From Theobroma cacao (Eukaryota; Streptophyta; Magnoliopsida; Malvales; Malvaceae), in NCBI RefSeq assembly GCF_000208745.1, contig NC_030855.1, forward strand, positions 19,161,446 to 19,225,445: a stretch of DNA of 64,000 nt. Direction: 5' to 3'. Below, one piece after another: positions 37,163-50,700 of this stretch (within the stretch, counting starts at the first letter, position 1; every line of letters starts with the position of its first letter). The notes beneath the pieces were generated by a model. That model had not been told where the DNA came from and ran no database searches. It saw only the letters and a program-made list of their open reading frames with translations. Both the position numbers and the translations under genes were made by a program.

Positions 37163-38095
37163 CATGGGCGGACCCATGTTGGAAGGAGTGGTGTCATATG
37201 ACACCATGACCCCACTCACCTCCTAAGATGTTTAAATTTTTATATTACTTATTTAGGATTTAAGGTAGTTAATATTAATTTTTTTTTTTTTTTGCAATTT
37301 TATAAAGAGTGGGGTCAAATACTTCGAATAAAAGTGATTTATTAAAAAGCAATTTATATATTAATATTTAAATATTATAAAAAAGAAAAAATTATAATTT
37401 AAGATTTTATTAAAAAAGTTAAAACTTAAACTACTTTCTCTATCTAAAAATTCAAGTCCTTCCCCTTTTGGTCCTTTTGTGTTTTTCACTCTCTCAAAAT
37501 AACTCATTTAGTTTTCAATTGTAAGTAATTTTCAATCAAAACTAAGTTTTAAAATACTTCATGTCTAAATATTTTTTGATTAATTTGATAATTTTGGGTT
37601 CACAATTGTAATCTAGCTAATGAAAAATAGTATTGCATGTCAAATAATATCTTCAAATTATGAGTCTTTCTTTTTTTTATTTACTTTGTATATATATTAT
37701 TTGATTATTTGAATTTTGTTTTTAATTTCATGTGATTTGTGGATGCTTATATTTAGTTTTGATCAATTAATAGAAAATTGTCATATTATTAATTGCTGAA
37801 CTTGATAATTTGCTATGTAAGATCATATTTTAATTTATGCTAATGAGTAGTAATTTTTAACCAGTTTTATAATTTTTGATAAATAAGTCATGGAAAGATA
37901 TTTTAAAAGAAAAAACTAATCTTACAAGACTTAGATCTCGGACAACAACAAAATTCTACTAATGATAGTACTCAACAATATTCTTCTAAGCAATATCGTA
38001 TTAAATTTGATCTAAGTACTCTTTTAGTAGATCTTGGATGAAGAAAAAAAATTTTGAGTATCATCCTAATGACATCACTTAAAAAAATTCATAAA
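37163..38095 (+). pseudogene. Truncated hAT transposase relic
   Basis: The left end (CATGGGCGGACCC) matches plant hAT ends. At 37889 the frame opens as MERYFKRK, and near 38000-38080 it reads IKFDLSTLLVDLG, a stop, then RKKILSYHPND. This is the N-terminal arrangement of TTF/ZMYM1-like hAT transposases (MERFFKR then DPGLRxxIxxYHPN). The catalytic part is gone, and no right end or 8-bp repeat was found, so it is a 3'-truncated fossil. Confidence 0.7.
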
Positions 38096-38827
38096 TCAGT
38101 CCCTGATACGAATGATAGCGAGCAATTTTTAACAGAGTAACCAAAGTGGTCATTGAAATTAAAAACTTATTGTAGCTGTTTTTAATATATACCTATAATC
38201 AGTTATGGGTAGAGTTAGTTTATTGAAATTAATATTTGAATTAATATTTTATTAGTTTTGGAGTAGAGTTTGGACAGGAGGGTCAAGATATCGGTTATTA
38301 TTTTCTAATAGAGTTTGAGTTATTTTCAAACTAAACGCATGTAATGAATTATAAAGCTTTTTTTATGTTTTGCTTTTGTATTGATCTCACAGCAAAATCT
38401 GAGTAAAAGACAAGTTCTGCCATGATTCTTTTGCTTTTCTTGCTTATGAGAGAGATGGAGCAGAGAATGGGGCATATATTGGGGACAGAGAATTTGGATT
38501 CTTATTATATTTAAGTTCTTATAATATTACTGTTCTAACGACATTAGTATAATAGAAAACAAGATGAAGGAACTCATTCTGCATGATAATGAATCAGGTA
38601 TTATTTAATTGGTTCTATTATTCTATATAGTAATTCCCACTATTATTACTAGTCCTGCATGATAGTTGATGAAGTGCGTTTTGAGCTCACCCATTAAAGA
38701 ATTATCTTAGCGCCGCAGCCCACATTTGAAAATGTCCTGTCTCCTTGCTTGCACAATGAACAAAAGGGAACGGAAAAGGTCAGCCTTTTAAACCTATCAT
38801 CTATTTGGTCAAACCTGAAATTATCCC
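38096..38827. other. Spacer before the DUF26 gene
   Basis: AT-rich sequence with no supported gene. The end serves as promoter of the secreted protein gene. Confidence 0.4.
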
Positions 38828-38835
38828 TATAAATA
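38828..38835 (+). promoter_or_regulatory. TATA box of the DUF26 gene
   Basis: TATAAATA stands 68 bases before the start codon of the secreted Cys-rich protein, which leaves room for a 5' UTR of about 35 bases. Position and sequence fit a plant core promoter. Confidence 0.55.
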
Positions 38836-38895
38836 ACTTCATGGTCCTAAAGCTTAACAACCAAGCTAATTACAATATCATCATTAACATCAACA

Positions 38896-39624
38896 ATGTC
38901 TTCTTCAAGATTTCCCTCCCTTCTTTATCTGTTAACCTTTGCTTTCCTTCTCCAAGCAGCTTTTGGAGTGGACCCTCTCTTCCATTTCTGTTCAAACGCT
39001 GGGAATTTCTCCGCCCATGACCCTTATGAAGACAACTTAAACAAGCTCACTGGTTACCTCTCCATTCAAGCTCCTCCCTCAGGTTTTGGCCTTGGTTCCA
39101 TAGGCCAGAAGCCAAACCAAGCGTATGGCCTTGCGCTTTGCAGAGGCGATGTGTCAACCCCAGATTGCAAAACCTGTATTGTTGAAGCAGGCAGTGAAAT
39201 CCGCAAACGCTGCCCTTCCAACAAAGGTGCAATTATCTGGTACGACAACTGTCTTCTGAAGTATTCAAACACGGAATTCTTTGGCCAGATTGATAATCAA
39301 AACAAGTTCTACATGTGGAACTTGAGAGATGTGAGTGATCCTCAGTCATTTAATCAGAAGACTAAGGAACTGCTTAGTCAACTGGCCAACGAAGCTTATG
39401 CAACTCCCAAACTGTATGCCACTGGAGAGACGGAGCTCTACGGCTCACAGAAACTTTATGGATTGACTCAGTGCACAAGGGACCTTTCCAGCAGTGATTG
39501 TAAGAAGTGCCTTGACGGTATAATTGGCGAGCTTCCCAGCTGCTGTGATGGGAAAGAAGGAGGTAGAGTTGTTGGTGGCAGCTGTAACTTCCGATATGAA
39601 ATATACCCTTTTGTTAATGCTTAA
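38896..39624 (+). CDS. Secreted cysteine-rich repeat (DUF26/Gnk2) protein
   Basis: This is a single-exon gene for 242 residues. Residues 1 to about 24 form a signal peptide (LLYLLTFAFLLQAAFG). Two Gnk2-type domains follow, each with the C-X8-C-X2-C motif: CRGDVSTPDCKTC (near residue 80) and CTRDLSSSDCKKC (near residue 194). There is no transmembrane segment or kinase, so it belongs to the CRRSP group, secreted relatives of cysteine-rich receptor kinases and of ginkbilobin, an antifungal mannose-binding lectin. Its natural ligand is unknown. It ends shortly after the last Cys block (SCNFRYEIYPF), which is normal. The ATG at 38896 is chosen because it begins the signal peptide and follows a TATA box. 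Confidence 0.93.
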   Translation: MSSSRFPSLLYLLTFAFLLQAAFGVDPLFHFCSNAGNFSAHDPYEDNLNKLTGYLSIQAPPSGFGLGSIGQKPNQAYGLALCRGDVSTPDCKTCIVEAGSEIRKRCPSNKGAIIWYDNCLLKYSNTEFFGQIDNQNKFYMWNLRDVSDPQSFNQKTKELLSQLANEAYATPKLYATGETELYGSQKLYGLTQCTRDLSSSDCKKCLDGIIGELPSCCDGKEGGRVVGGSCNFRYEIYPFVNA

Positions 39625-39781
39625 ACCTTTGGAAGAAACCTCCAGAGACTAGAGCTATAGCAGAACTCATGTGCTATGAACAAATAATAAAGTTTGCAGG
39701 AATATGTATGATCTTATATTAGTATGGGAATAAGATTATTTCCCATCATTGTAAGCAATTTCACGTTCTGGTTATCACCTG

Positions 39782-39787
39782 AATAAA
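39782..39787 (+). terminator. Candidate poly(A) signal of the DUF26 gene
   Basis: AATAAA lies about 160 bases after the stop codon. It is plausible as the 3' end signal, but a shorter AATAATAAAG at about 39683 could also serve. Confidence 0.3.
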
Positions 39788-41364
39788 CAAAACTTCAGTT
39801 GCATCAGTTTCCTATTTCCAAATACCATTGCTGCAGTTGTCATTTTTATATATGCCCTTTTGGTGATAATGAAAACTGAACAGAAGTCGTTTTTGCTTGG
39901 ATATGAATGACATTCTCTGAAGCAAAAATGTGAGAAATTAAAATCAAAATGAAATGCCAACTCTAGTACAAGATTACTCTATATAGCTTACTTCGTTATC
40001 TAAAAGTATGGCATTTTTCTTTGTTAAATGATGTGCTCGTTAAGACCTAATAAAACGTGCATGCGGATAATAATTTCATCAAGTTTTACTGTTAAGATCG
40101 TTATTAAAGTATGTGGGGTTCATATCAACAAGAGGAATTTATACCAATCAGAACCCCATGATTCACGGGATCGATGATCTTTATACAGTCAATTCAAATC
40201 TCTCCAATCAATTAAAAATTAGATAATCAAACTAATAAATGAAGATGTAGTCAAATATTGAAATGGAACCCACACCTGGACCAAGTTATTTGATTATTGT
40301 AACATTAACTCCCCCGGTATTATATATTACTAATATAGGAACTTTTTAAGTAGCCTAATTTGTTTTGCCACCTCTCTACCATTTTACGAAGAATTGGGGA
40401 AGACCCAAATCTCTTCTGATTTATGCACATGGAACTCATCACTTGCTGCACCCTACTAGTCACATTTACCGATATGTATTACCTGCATGTTTACTTCACA
40501 CGACGGACGATTAATGAAATTTTTTAGTGCATTTATTGAGAATACTTCGTGGAAGCACTTTATAGTTTTCTTACTATATATATAACAAACTTGTGTTATA
40601 AGTGGGAATAAAAATACGTATATTATTAACTGTTTAGTGCTTAGGTTTCTTATTAATTCCTAGAGGTAATTTGATTTGCCATGAGCAACTTAATGGCACA
40701 AAAAGAAGTTAAAAAGTTTGAGTTTAACTTGTTTTTGGAGCGGGATGGTCGTTCACTTTATCGAGTAACAATGCATGTATTGGTTTTCCTTGAAATAAAA
40801 AAAAATTAATTGATATATAATTTGTTATTTTAAATTTAGAATTTGAATCTCCTTCTTAAATAAGAGAGAGGGAGTCATGGCGGAAATAATACATATATAA
40901 AGAGATTTTAATATTGTAATTTTATATTGTCTTGGTATCAAAATGCTAGAGTGACGCATAGCACGATGAATCTTTGACTAATAAACGTAAAAGTGATAGA
41001 CTTGCTTTCCCCCACTAGAAGAGAGTAAGAGGGAAATAAATTAGAGGCACTATTTGTTGATGTTCATGTTCTAGAGTTAAGAATAGGATATGCAGACACG
41101 GGGGGCCAGAAGCCCAAAACATTGACATATATACTTATGAGATTTGAGTTATAACAAAAGTGCTTCGTTGAAAACTTAGCCCTCATTTGCTCGCCACCAT
41201 CACCTGCCAAATTTCTTTAAGCTACTAACAAAGTCAAAACCTTGTACTTCTTTCTGTTCATAATTGATGGACAATGTTGCTTGCAATTTGCATATATGCA
41301 GAGTCATCATGCTGATGCAACTCATGATTTACAGTTTAAGAAGGACAAAATATGTATTTATCAT

Positions 41365-41367
<3 letters not shown>
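39788..41367. other. AT-rich intergenic region
   Basis: I see no gene, RNA gene or defined repeat here beyond short A/T runs. Confidence 0.4.
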
Positions 41368-41409
<42 letters not shown>

Positions 41410-41507
41410 NGAAAATTTGTAATATTAATCAAAAAATATTTAAATATTATTATCATTAAAATATATATATATATATATATATTATATATACCTATATATA
41501 TATATAT
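41368..41507. repeat. Two TA microsatellites flanking an ambiguous base
   Basis: TA repeats run at about 41368-41405 and 41458-41507. Base 41410 is N, the only ambiguous base I noticed, so the repeat length is probably uncertain in this assembly. Confidence 0.9.
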
Positions 41508-43017
41508 TTATGCATATATGTTTGAGACCTAGCTAGATAATGAAATACATATAGATATTGCTCAACTTTCCAAGTTACTTTTTAGGAAATAAACGTTAGT
41601 TTGGGTTAAACTTATCAAGTCAAAGATATTAGTTACGAACCTTTTTAGATTACAAAATATTTAGGGTTAGCTAATATTGCTTATTATATATTCTTCGTGA
41701 ATCCCCCTAGCATATTTATAAGTGCCATCCGACTTCGGCAATTTTGGCGACTACCGAACGTATAAGGGATGAACAAATATGAGCAATCCTTGTCACATTT
41801 GTCTCTTCAATGATTTCTAGAAGTTGACTTTGTTATTCCTCTGCTTCCTTGTCTATGGCCTAATTAAATAACTTCTTCATCGTCAAAATAATTAAATGCA
41901 TAAATACTAATCTACGTAAATAATTTTAAAAAGTTTAAATTTGTACTTTTGGATGATATTTTTTTTTTATGAAGTCATAATATCGAAAAAGTTCTTAAAC
42001 TTTTTTAGAAAAATTCAAATAAGTTTTTTATTCAAACTTTTAAATTTTTATTTTTGTGTCAAATAAATTTTTACAGTTGATTAACTGTAATTAATAAAAA
42101 TTTCACTTATCAATTTTATACTACATAGTGCTTGTGTAGCATGTTGACATTATCAAATGATATATTTTCACCCTCAGCATTACATCAACCTCACGTGACA
42201 TAAAAAATAACCAATAACGTTTATTATAATGATAATTAATCAATTATTAATTACAAAATTTTAATTAATGATAGTTAATTATAATGTCATTATTATAATG
42301 ACAGTTAGCTGTGAAAGCTGCGCTTTTTCTGCATTGTGATCTTCCACAAGTTTTGGGTTGTCAATGCAAAATTATCCTGGGCTAAACAAGCCCAAGGCAA
42401 TCGAAAAGTTCTGAACCCAGCAATGAAACCTAATCAAGACCACCAAACCCACCAACTGTAACACCGGGCCCTCGTGATTCATCATTTTGGAGCACTAATC
42501 CAAGCCTCAAAAAAGCACAGCCTATGATTCCTCCTGTATTTCTTTTCTGCCTTGAAACAAAATGGACAAGAAAATGAAACTTTCAGAAGAATAATAGTCG
42601 AATTAAACCATCTATTACATGAAAAATTGGAGCAAAATTTATCCATCAATCCAATTTCAGCCATTTTTCACTTACCCTCTGCGGTTAAGTTGTTTTAATA
42701 TCTTGGGTTTTACCTTTTGTTTTCAATTTTCTTCATCTTATTGTTTGGTACCATAGGAAAGAAAATGGTTCTATCTCTTCACATTTTCCTTCATACCAAA
42801 CACAACAACTTCTATGTGCCTTTATATAACGAAACTTCACTAGATATATTGATGAATGATTCTCATACAATCTTTTTTGAATCACTTTTTTCAAAGAGAA
42901 CAAAATCAAAGAGATAAATATTTATTATGAAAAATGAATAATAAAGATTACATCAAATTTTTTAATGTCATCTTTGATTACCATCCGAATTTATTTTAAT
43001 TAACCTTTTATATATTA
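41508..43017. other. Intergenic region with a weak MITE-like copy
   Basis: Around 41970-42290 is a diverged copy of the long-inverted-repeat element seen near 12.5 and 54 kb: ATTCAAATAAG and GTCAAATAAATTTTTA on the left, CACGTGACATAAAAAATAACC in the middle and TTAATTACAAAATTTTAATTA on the right. I support no gene. Confidence 0.4.
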
Positions 43018-43459
43018 TCACAAAAGCTCACAAGAATTATCGTATTCATATATACCACCAAAAAGGTCCTTAGTGATTGCTACACACTTGACCATATCAG
43101 GTATCTTGTAGCCTACCAAATAAATATTTTGTGTTTCAAAGATGAAGTCAAATTGCATGTTCGTATGTATCTCGAGGGGGACACACTCAATTATTGTGGA
43201 AATAAATAGATAAGGGGGTGGGCTGTTCATGAGGGAATTTGTGGTTTGCAGCAGCCCTAAGGTTATTCCCTGATCTTGGATCCTCAAAGAACCTTAGCAG
43301 CTGAGTGTATACGTATGATGGGTCATAAATTTTAGAGATAAGGCAATTGAGGATGCCAGGGGGAATGGCCCTTTTTCTAATTGGGAGGCCATTGACAGAC
43401 AGATAGCACAAACAAAAAACCAAAGCGCCCTTTTCTACCAGGAAAGTTTGCCCACACAT
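43018..43459 (-). other. Two overlapping unrecognised open frames
   Basis: Two frames on the minus strand overlap: 43187-43459 (90 codons, including FFEDPRSGNNLRAAANHK) and 43018-43287 (89 codons, ending GGIYEYDNSCELL). Their composition is more protein-like than nearby shadow frames, and they could be one frame split by a frameshift. I recognise no family and see no promoter or splice context. They may equally be chance frames. Confidence 0.2.
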
Positions 43460-44603
43460 TTAAATATATATGTTCGGATCATGTAGGACCAACTTGTACA
43501 CTAGTTTTTTGGATATGGCTCTCGTGAAGGGTCCTGTTCAGTTTGTGGCAATCCAAACTCAAAGGAAGATCACTTTCCCCTTTTCCATGTTTGATATTTA
43601 TTAAAACTACCTTCACTCCCCAGTTCCTTCTTGGCAATACAAATTATGTAAATTTATCTTATGCTACATTAAGATAAAATCATATTGCATTTATAAAACC
43701 TGGAAAAAGCTAGTACTATTAATATGTGAAGTCTCATATTCGTGTCAACTCCGTATTTCTAGACATCTTTAATAACAACATATAAAAACTATTTCTTATA
43801 CCGGAAGAAAATGTTAAAACGGCATTCTCTTGCATATTTTCTTCATGCATGCCAAAGGGTATTCATGGTGTGTACATGACTACATTTCTAAAAGCAAGCA
43901 GACAATTCGTGTCGGTTTTAGCCTTCTTTCTCTTGATTGGACTCCCCCCAAAACTTACAAGTTTAACCAATTTATTACTTGAGTACTCATTTAGATATCG
44001 AACTCTCCTACATATATATATATATAGACAGGACAAGGAGAATCCCAATCTTAATATCGTTTACCATAGTGCAGCACTAAAATGCCTTGGTGCTGAAAGG
44101 ATAGCTAGCAACTAAAAAAGCTAGACCCTAGGCTGCGTTTTAGAAATGTTAATGATCAGTGGGAAGTAAAGCAACGACTCTTTACAATGGATAAGATGAG
44201 TTGTCATCCTCATCATCTTCCAATTAAATCGAACTTGTTCAAGTGAAAGGGAGTTGAAATTAGCTCAAGTTGTTTCAATCTTTCAATAATTACTACTTTT
44301 AAATCTTTTTTAAGTGAAGATCAAGGAAACCATCCGGCTATGATAACGAAAGGCATGGCTTACTTTACGTGACCATTTTTTATAGAACCTTTTTTTCTCT
44401 TTTTTTACCTCTCTCATTTCCTCATTCAGTTCACGTCTTTCTCAAGATTGAAAGATGCATTAGGTTGCACAGCAAACGTGGAAATGGACCCATTTGGTGA
44501 AGTGGTCCAAGACGTAAAAAGAAAGATGGATTGGACCTAGTTTGTTTTCCCCAACGGACACGCACTTTGGGGCTCAAGCAGCCATTCCCAAACTGTACAA
44601 CTT
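43460..44603. other. AT-rich intergenic region
   Basis: I see no supported gene or repeat except a short TA run near 44012-44028. Confidence 0.4.
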
Positions 44604-44737
44604 CGAACCTACTACACATAGAGTTAAAAAGGAAATATTTCTTGTGGGGTTTTTGGGTGGTACAGTCCAACGAACCTACCACACATAGAGTTAAAAAGGA
44701 AATATTTCTTGTGGGGTTTTTGGGTGGTATTGTCCAA
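44604..44737. repeat. 67-bp tandem repeat, two units
   Basis: Units at 44604-44670 and 44671-44737 differ at only about three positions. Both contain CACACATAGAGTTAAAAAGG, or its one-base variant, and TCTTGTGGGGTTTTTGGGTG. The near identity points to a recent duplication. Confidence 0.92.
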
Positions 44738-47700
44738 CGACTATGACATTGATCTATATGCATCATGTTTAAGTAGATGAGTTTGATTTAATCATCACAT
44801 CCGAATCAATACAAATAACACAAGAGTAAGTCGTATGAATTTTAATCACTTTGATAGATTTATCCAAACTTTGTTATAAATAGGGCTCATAAGAGATAAC
44901 AACAGCCGTCATATAAAAATGAAGAGTCTTAAATAAAGTAAGGGCTGCTTCTTCACAGGGAGAAAGAAAAGAGAAAACAAATAACTTAATTAGATTCCAG
45001 TGATTTGGATCAAAATATTATTTGCATTAAACATTGATGGACAATTGGTTGAGATGTCATATTATGAGATTAAGACAGTTTAATGTCTATAGATAAATTG
45101 TTCAAAATTTGAGGAATTCGACGTCCATTATTCATTATCATGCAAAAGAAAACAGAAACTAATCAAGTTATCAATCATTATTTAATTTGGTGCATATTCT
45201 CAAGGAAAAAAAAAGGGAAACGGGTGAAAAGCCAACTATGCTTTCAACCACGCTAACCACTGATTTGATCTGTATCGACTATCTTTAGTACGTAACTCAT
45301 TAATTTTAACTCCATCCTAGTCATAATGCCTTGCCTTTTCTCCCTCTCATTTATCATTTTAATTTTGTGATCATGGTGACGATGAGAACCGACATTAGCC
45401 TAAGCAAAGTTCATACACATAACTTAACGATAACTTAAGAGAGGTTAATTAAATAAACTCACATTGATTTAGACAGAAGAATCCCATATTGACCCCTTTG
45501 ATAATACCACTACCAAATATGAATTTCCATCAATCATATCTGTTCCAATTTGGTACAAAACAAAAAATCCATGATGTAATTAATCACATTAATATTAAAA
45601 ACAATTTGGCAAACATCATCATGTTTACCGTTTTTGACCGCACAATTGCGGTGCAAAAAAAAAACATAATTAATTAATGAATCTCATGTTTAGGTATGTG
45701 TCAATTGAAAGCATAATCAACCCCTTTTTCTGTTATTCTATAGGAGTGTCACCTAGCTATATATATGGTAAGGTATATATCTATTCAATATAAGAAGTTG
45801 CACTAAAAATTTGATGGTATTAGACCAATTTGCTCCAAATCAAAGGATAAATGAAAAATAAATTAATTTTTTTGTTAATTGTTTGAATATACACAAAACA
45901 AAAGTTAATGAAATAGAGATCATATGGAATGTCCAACTTTGAAAAAAATTAATTTTATGACAATGATGTCTCTACCCCTTTTTTTTTTTTGTTTTCCTTG
46001 CACAATTATTCAATAAATGAAATAGAGGGATTTAAGGGTGGCAGGACCTTTCCAAATGAAAATGAATGCTGCCCTATTGGCTAATATTAGCAAATATACC
46101 CCCATAAAAGAACAAATGGGCCAATTCGTTGAAAGAGTCCACAAAAGATCATTAACTTTGACCTTTTGAGGCCCACCTATTCTCACTTTTAGGCCCACAC
46201 CAAGAGAAAAAACACTGTTTCAATGGATTGGCAAGGACCCACCAAATTCCAAATAGCTACTAAGAGTGAAAGAAGCAGACTACAATGGTTAGCTATATAT
46301 TTTGTGTATGTGGCAAACTCATTCATATATTTAGATAAACTTATAATTCTTATGGCTACCCACATTTCTCTCTCTTTTGCCTTGTTCTTTTTTTTTTTGG
46401 AATTTTTGCTGCAAAAGCTAGCCACGAGTTCCATCTTTCTTGAAACATCTAGCTGTTTTGATGGATTATATTCATGTTTCCATATGGACCCCAGTTCGTT
46501 TTGCTGATGTGTCTGTTAATCTTGCCCTGCCCCTGCCCCTGCCTATCCCTTTTTCTTTTGCTGATGTGTGTAATCCTCATCTTAAATTCCCAATTTCATT
46601 TTTTGAGGATATTTATTTTCAATGTTGGGGACAAAATATTTCTTCCAAAAACAATGGCCTACAAGCATACTTATTCAGGCATTTGTATTGATATTGCAAC
46701 TTGTAACAGGACAGATGTAATTCTTTCAGTTTTGTTTGCTTGATGATGCTATACAAATACTCAAAGTGGACTTCAAAAGTATCTACAAAAGAGCAATTCA
46801 TCCTCATGGACAGTAACATGAATAAGGTTAGAGCCTTAAGGAAGGGGGAATGAAAGATTTTAGAGGCCAAGAATGTCTCCTACATTTTTCTTATTTTGCT
46901 GCTGCTGCTGTCTGTCCATGCCTCAAACGTGTCCCACGTTCATATCCTTTGGTTTTTTTTTTTACTGAAGTGGACCCTGAGTTACCACGTTTTTGCTACG
47001 CTGGTCGTACAGCCTGGCTACTGAACAGTACCCATGGACAGAAAGTCCATACCTATCAAAGTTATAGCAGCCGCCTGGGCCTAGTCCAAATTCTTCAAAG
47101 TATCGAAACAATCTGTCAACTTTCCTTCTTATTCGTGGGGTCTATTGCCTAAACAGTAACTTTAGTAATTATCACGCAATTCATCCAAAAATAACTTAAT
47201 TCAATATAAAAAGAAAAAAAAAGATGAATAACACAAGTCAAAATTAAAAGAAAATCTCGAATGGAATGGAATTAATGGTGGTACCTCGATTAGGGCCATC
47301 TATCATTCAAAAGACTGCCAAACCTTCTGTTAAAGATCCATGGTGCTTTACCTGTGAACTCTGGCTTGATAAATGTAAAAGTGTAACACTAAAAGCAAAG
47401 CATTTAAGAATTGAATGAGAAGTTAGGCAAAGTCTCAACTTTAATGTGGGATTGCTTGTTCGTTAGGGGATTGAGATGGACCATGACAACAACTTACTTC
47501 AGCCACAAATTAAAAACAGCCCCAAAAACTTTCAAGTAAGCAGTGTAAGTGGACGAGTTCAGTTTTGGCCAAGATAAGGTGAGAACAAGTTTGGCAAAGA
47601 AAAAAACAGAGGAAAAACAATTGCTCCATGGCGATCAAGTGAAAACAAAAGAGATAATGTCATGCAGGACAGAGCAGAATCTATCACTGACTAAAAATTA

Positions 47701-50700
47701 AGTTCTCCTCTTCTGTTAATTAGTAGTAGTACTACCATGTCTCTTATGAAAAGTTGATTATTTATGTAATAATTACATGTGATTTCATCACTAATTAGGC
47801 ATTGCTCATTTCCTATGGAAAGCAAGAATATATTTAGTCATGAAACTGTCGTAATCCAAATCGTCACTACTCCACCTCAACACCATAGCCAGAAAACAAA
47901 TTCTTGCTGCTGATAGTAAGTAAATGGAAGGGAACTGAAAAGCATTTCACATGCGCATCCCCCCGTCCCTAATAGATGTGACAAATTATAGCAATTATAT
48001 GCTACCACTTTCAACGCCAGCTTAGCAAATAGTAGTTTGATTTGATGCCAGACTTACTCCCATTTGCAATGCAACTTGCTCTTGGGTTGGATTTGGTCCG
48101 GACCACCCAAATTTTACTACTAAACAAAAATTCACCTTTGCCAACAATTTTCACATTTTCGTTGACGTGTCATGCTCAAACAAGCAGGTAAACCACGTGC
48201 TCGTCATGTGCTAATAATAATCGCATGGCCGGGAGTGGGATTATACAATACTTTGGCATTTTTCCAGTGATTAAATGAACGGACTTTTAATAAAATTAAA
48301 TCAATAATGCAATTATGGATTGAGATGAAAATAAAATATACATATATGAGCTGGATCTGATGAGAGGCTCCAAGAAAATAGTTAAAGGCGGTGATGATAA
48401 GTTTGGCCTAGCTTGAGAAAGGAGGGGCCCCATGTGTCGAGAAAATCACAACAGCAAATTAGAGCACCTTACGTCTCTAATTGCATTTGCACCTAGTTGG
48501 GAAAAAATGTCTCATCCCCAAATACATACATACTATCTTTTGGTTTTTTTTTTGGCACTTAGTATAAATATTTCATGTTACTAAAATGCTGTCTTACCTA
48601 CCATATAAAAATGTAAAATGAATATTTTTCTTATGGTAAGTTTTTCCTGTGTCCATGGACAAATTCATCAAAAATTAGTTAGAAATGTGTTGTAAATTAG
48701 GTGCTATTGATCTCCTAAATCATTTCTATTAACTTTTGCACCCAATGTTGGACCCATTAGAGAAACTTATGCATTTTACATAAAATGGATTTACTACCGA
48801 ATATTACTATATTTAATAATTAAAAGCCTATAGTTTGATAGCATGAAATGGGAAAAAAATGATATTTTCCGAAATAAATATACAACAAAAACCTCTTCAC
48901 ACACGACAGTAATTAATGGTATTTTCAGAAGTGAAAACGATTGTGGACGTTGTAGGTTAAAAAAGGAGCAAATTATTTAATATATAATAACTTTGTTTTA
49001 GAGTCAAAGGCAACAGTAACTAATACTTTCATTATTGGAGGAAAATCATATGCCCCCGAGAGAAGAGATCCCAACAAACTTAATAATAGTAGCGGACAAG
49101 AATAGTACTCCAAAAAATCAATTTTAGAGTCAAGAAATGATAAATTAAATCATTTAGTAAGTGATTGGTTCATGCAATAAAACCATTTGTTCTACTAATG
49201 ATTTCGTTTGGCACGTTCGGTTCCACACCTTACCTTACCTGCTTTACACCATAAAATCGTTGAGGGACACATCAAAATTTGTGAAGGGTGGTTAGGTTGC
49301 CTCCTAATAAATCCCTACGTTGATACAAATAAAAAAAGGACCACTCAGCCTCAGCTTTGACAAGTATTTTTAAGCTGCAATTTGACCTTTGAGGGATCCA
49401 GATAATGTTGAGTTTGGAACACTTTGGCAGGGGCAGCTAATGTCTGCACCTTCACATGCTAATTAATTAATTTGGATCAGTATTATTGGAAGGAAAATAA
49501 ATAAAATAAAAACCCTAACTTGCAAATTTCAGAACATGGATTTTGATATAAAATAGAAAAAATTTACATTCCAATATTTAACTCACTGATTGATGTATAA
49601 TCCTCCTATTTAAAGAATCGTGTTTAAATTTTTTTTTAAAATTAAAAAAAAAGAGAGAGAATAATTTACTTACTATCTTGTTCATAATTAGATCTTTATA
49701 TGGTTATGAAAAAGGTGTATATGGTACCATGTTTTACCCAATAATTATTCGTAAGCATTTGATGTAATAGTTTAAACATAATTCTCTGTTGGAGATTTTT
49801 TAATAAGAATTAAATCCTTTTTTTAATATAAAAATTTGAATGAGAAAGTATTGAAAGCTTTGATCCTAATTTAATTTTTTATTATTTATAAAATAATAAA
49901 AAATTATAGATGAAACAGAACCGTAATTATTGAGTCATGAGTTGTTCATGTGTGGGTCATATTTGCCATTAAGGTGTGAAAATTTAGCTTCAAATTCTCA
50001 ATCCAACAAGTAGAGGAAAGTGACAGAATATACCTGTGGTCGAAAATAAAGCTCTCAGAAAATTTTCAAACAACCTTTTGAAAAATGGAGGCAAAAAAAA
50101 TAAAAAATCGTTTTTGACAGAGCGATCTTTTGCATTTGGGATTAAAAAATAAAAACAACCCCCACAACACCAAAACGCCGCAGTTTCACCCCACTATTAT
50201 ACAGAAAATGAAGAAACCATTCAAACCAAAGCATGTGATGATGGTTGTGCAGCTCCACCAACCCTTGGACTCTTCGTTTCCATATTTTGGGCTGCCATCA
50301 CACGCGCCGCTCAGGAGCCCGTCGACTCCACGTTCCTCGAAAGCTAGATAAACGTTTGTGCGTTGGACTCTGCTGTTGAATGTCGCTTGATTTTCAAGCA
50401 AAATTGAACGGTTTTAATTAGTGGGTAGCTTTGAAGATGAGTTTAATTTGGTTTAAAAGATTATTCAAAATCCCAGCTTCCCCAATTGATGATTGGAAAC
50501 TCAGTTCAAAATTTATAGTATAATCTAGTTTGCATAACTAACATCTTATTGAAAATTCGAAAATTAAGATAATTATGCAACAATATTTAATTGAATCAAC
50601 CCCTCTTATTTATATTTAAAATTAATTACATTAATTGTGTAGGATAAAATAAACAAAATGATTAAAAATTCAAAAACATTAATTATATAACCTTATCAAT

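Noticed and set aside
46223..47152. Cluster of overlapping short frames
   Set aside because: They overlap on both strands with no family signature or splice logic, and hydrophobic runs come from T-rich sequence.
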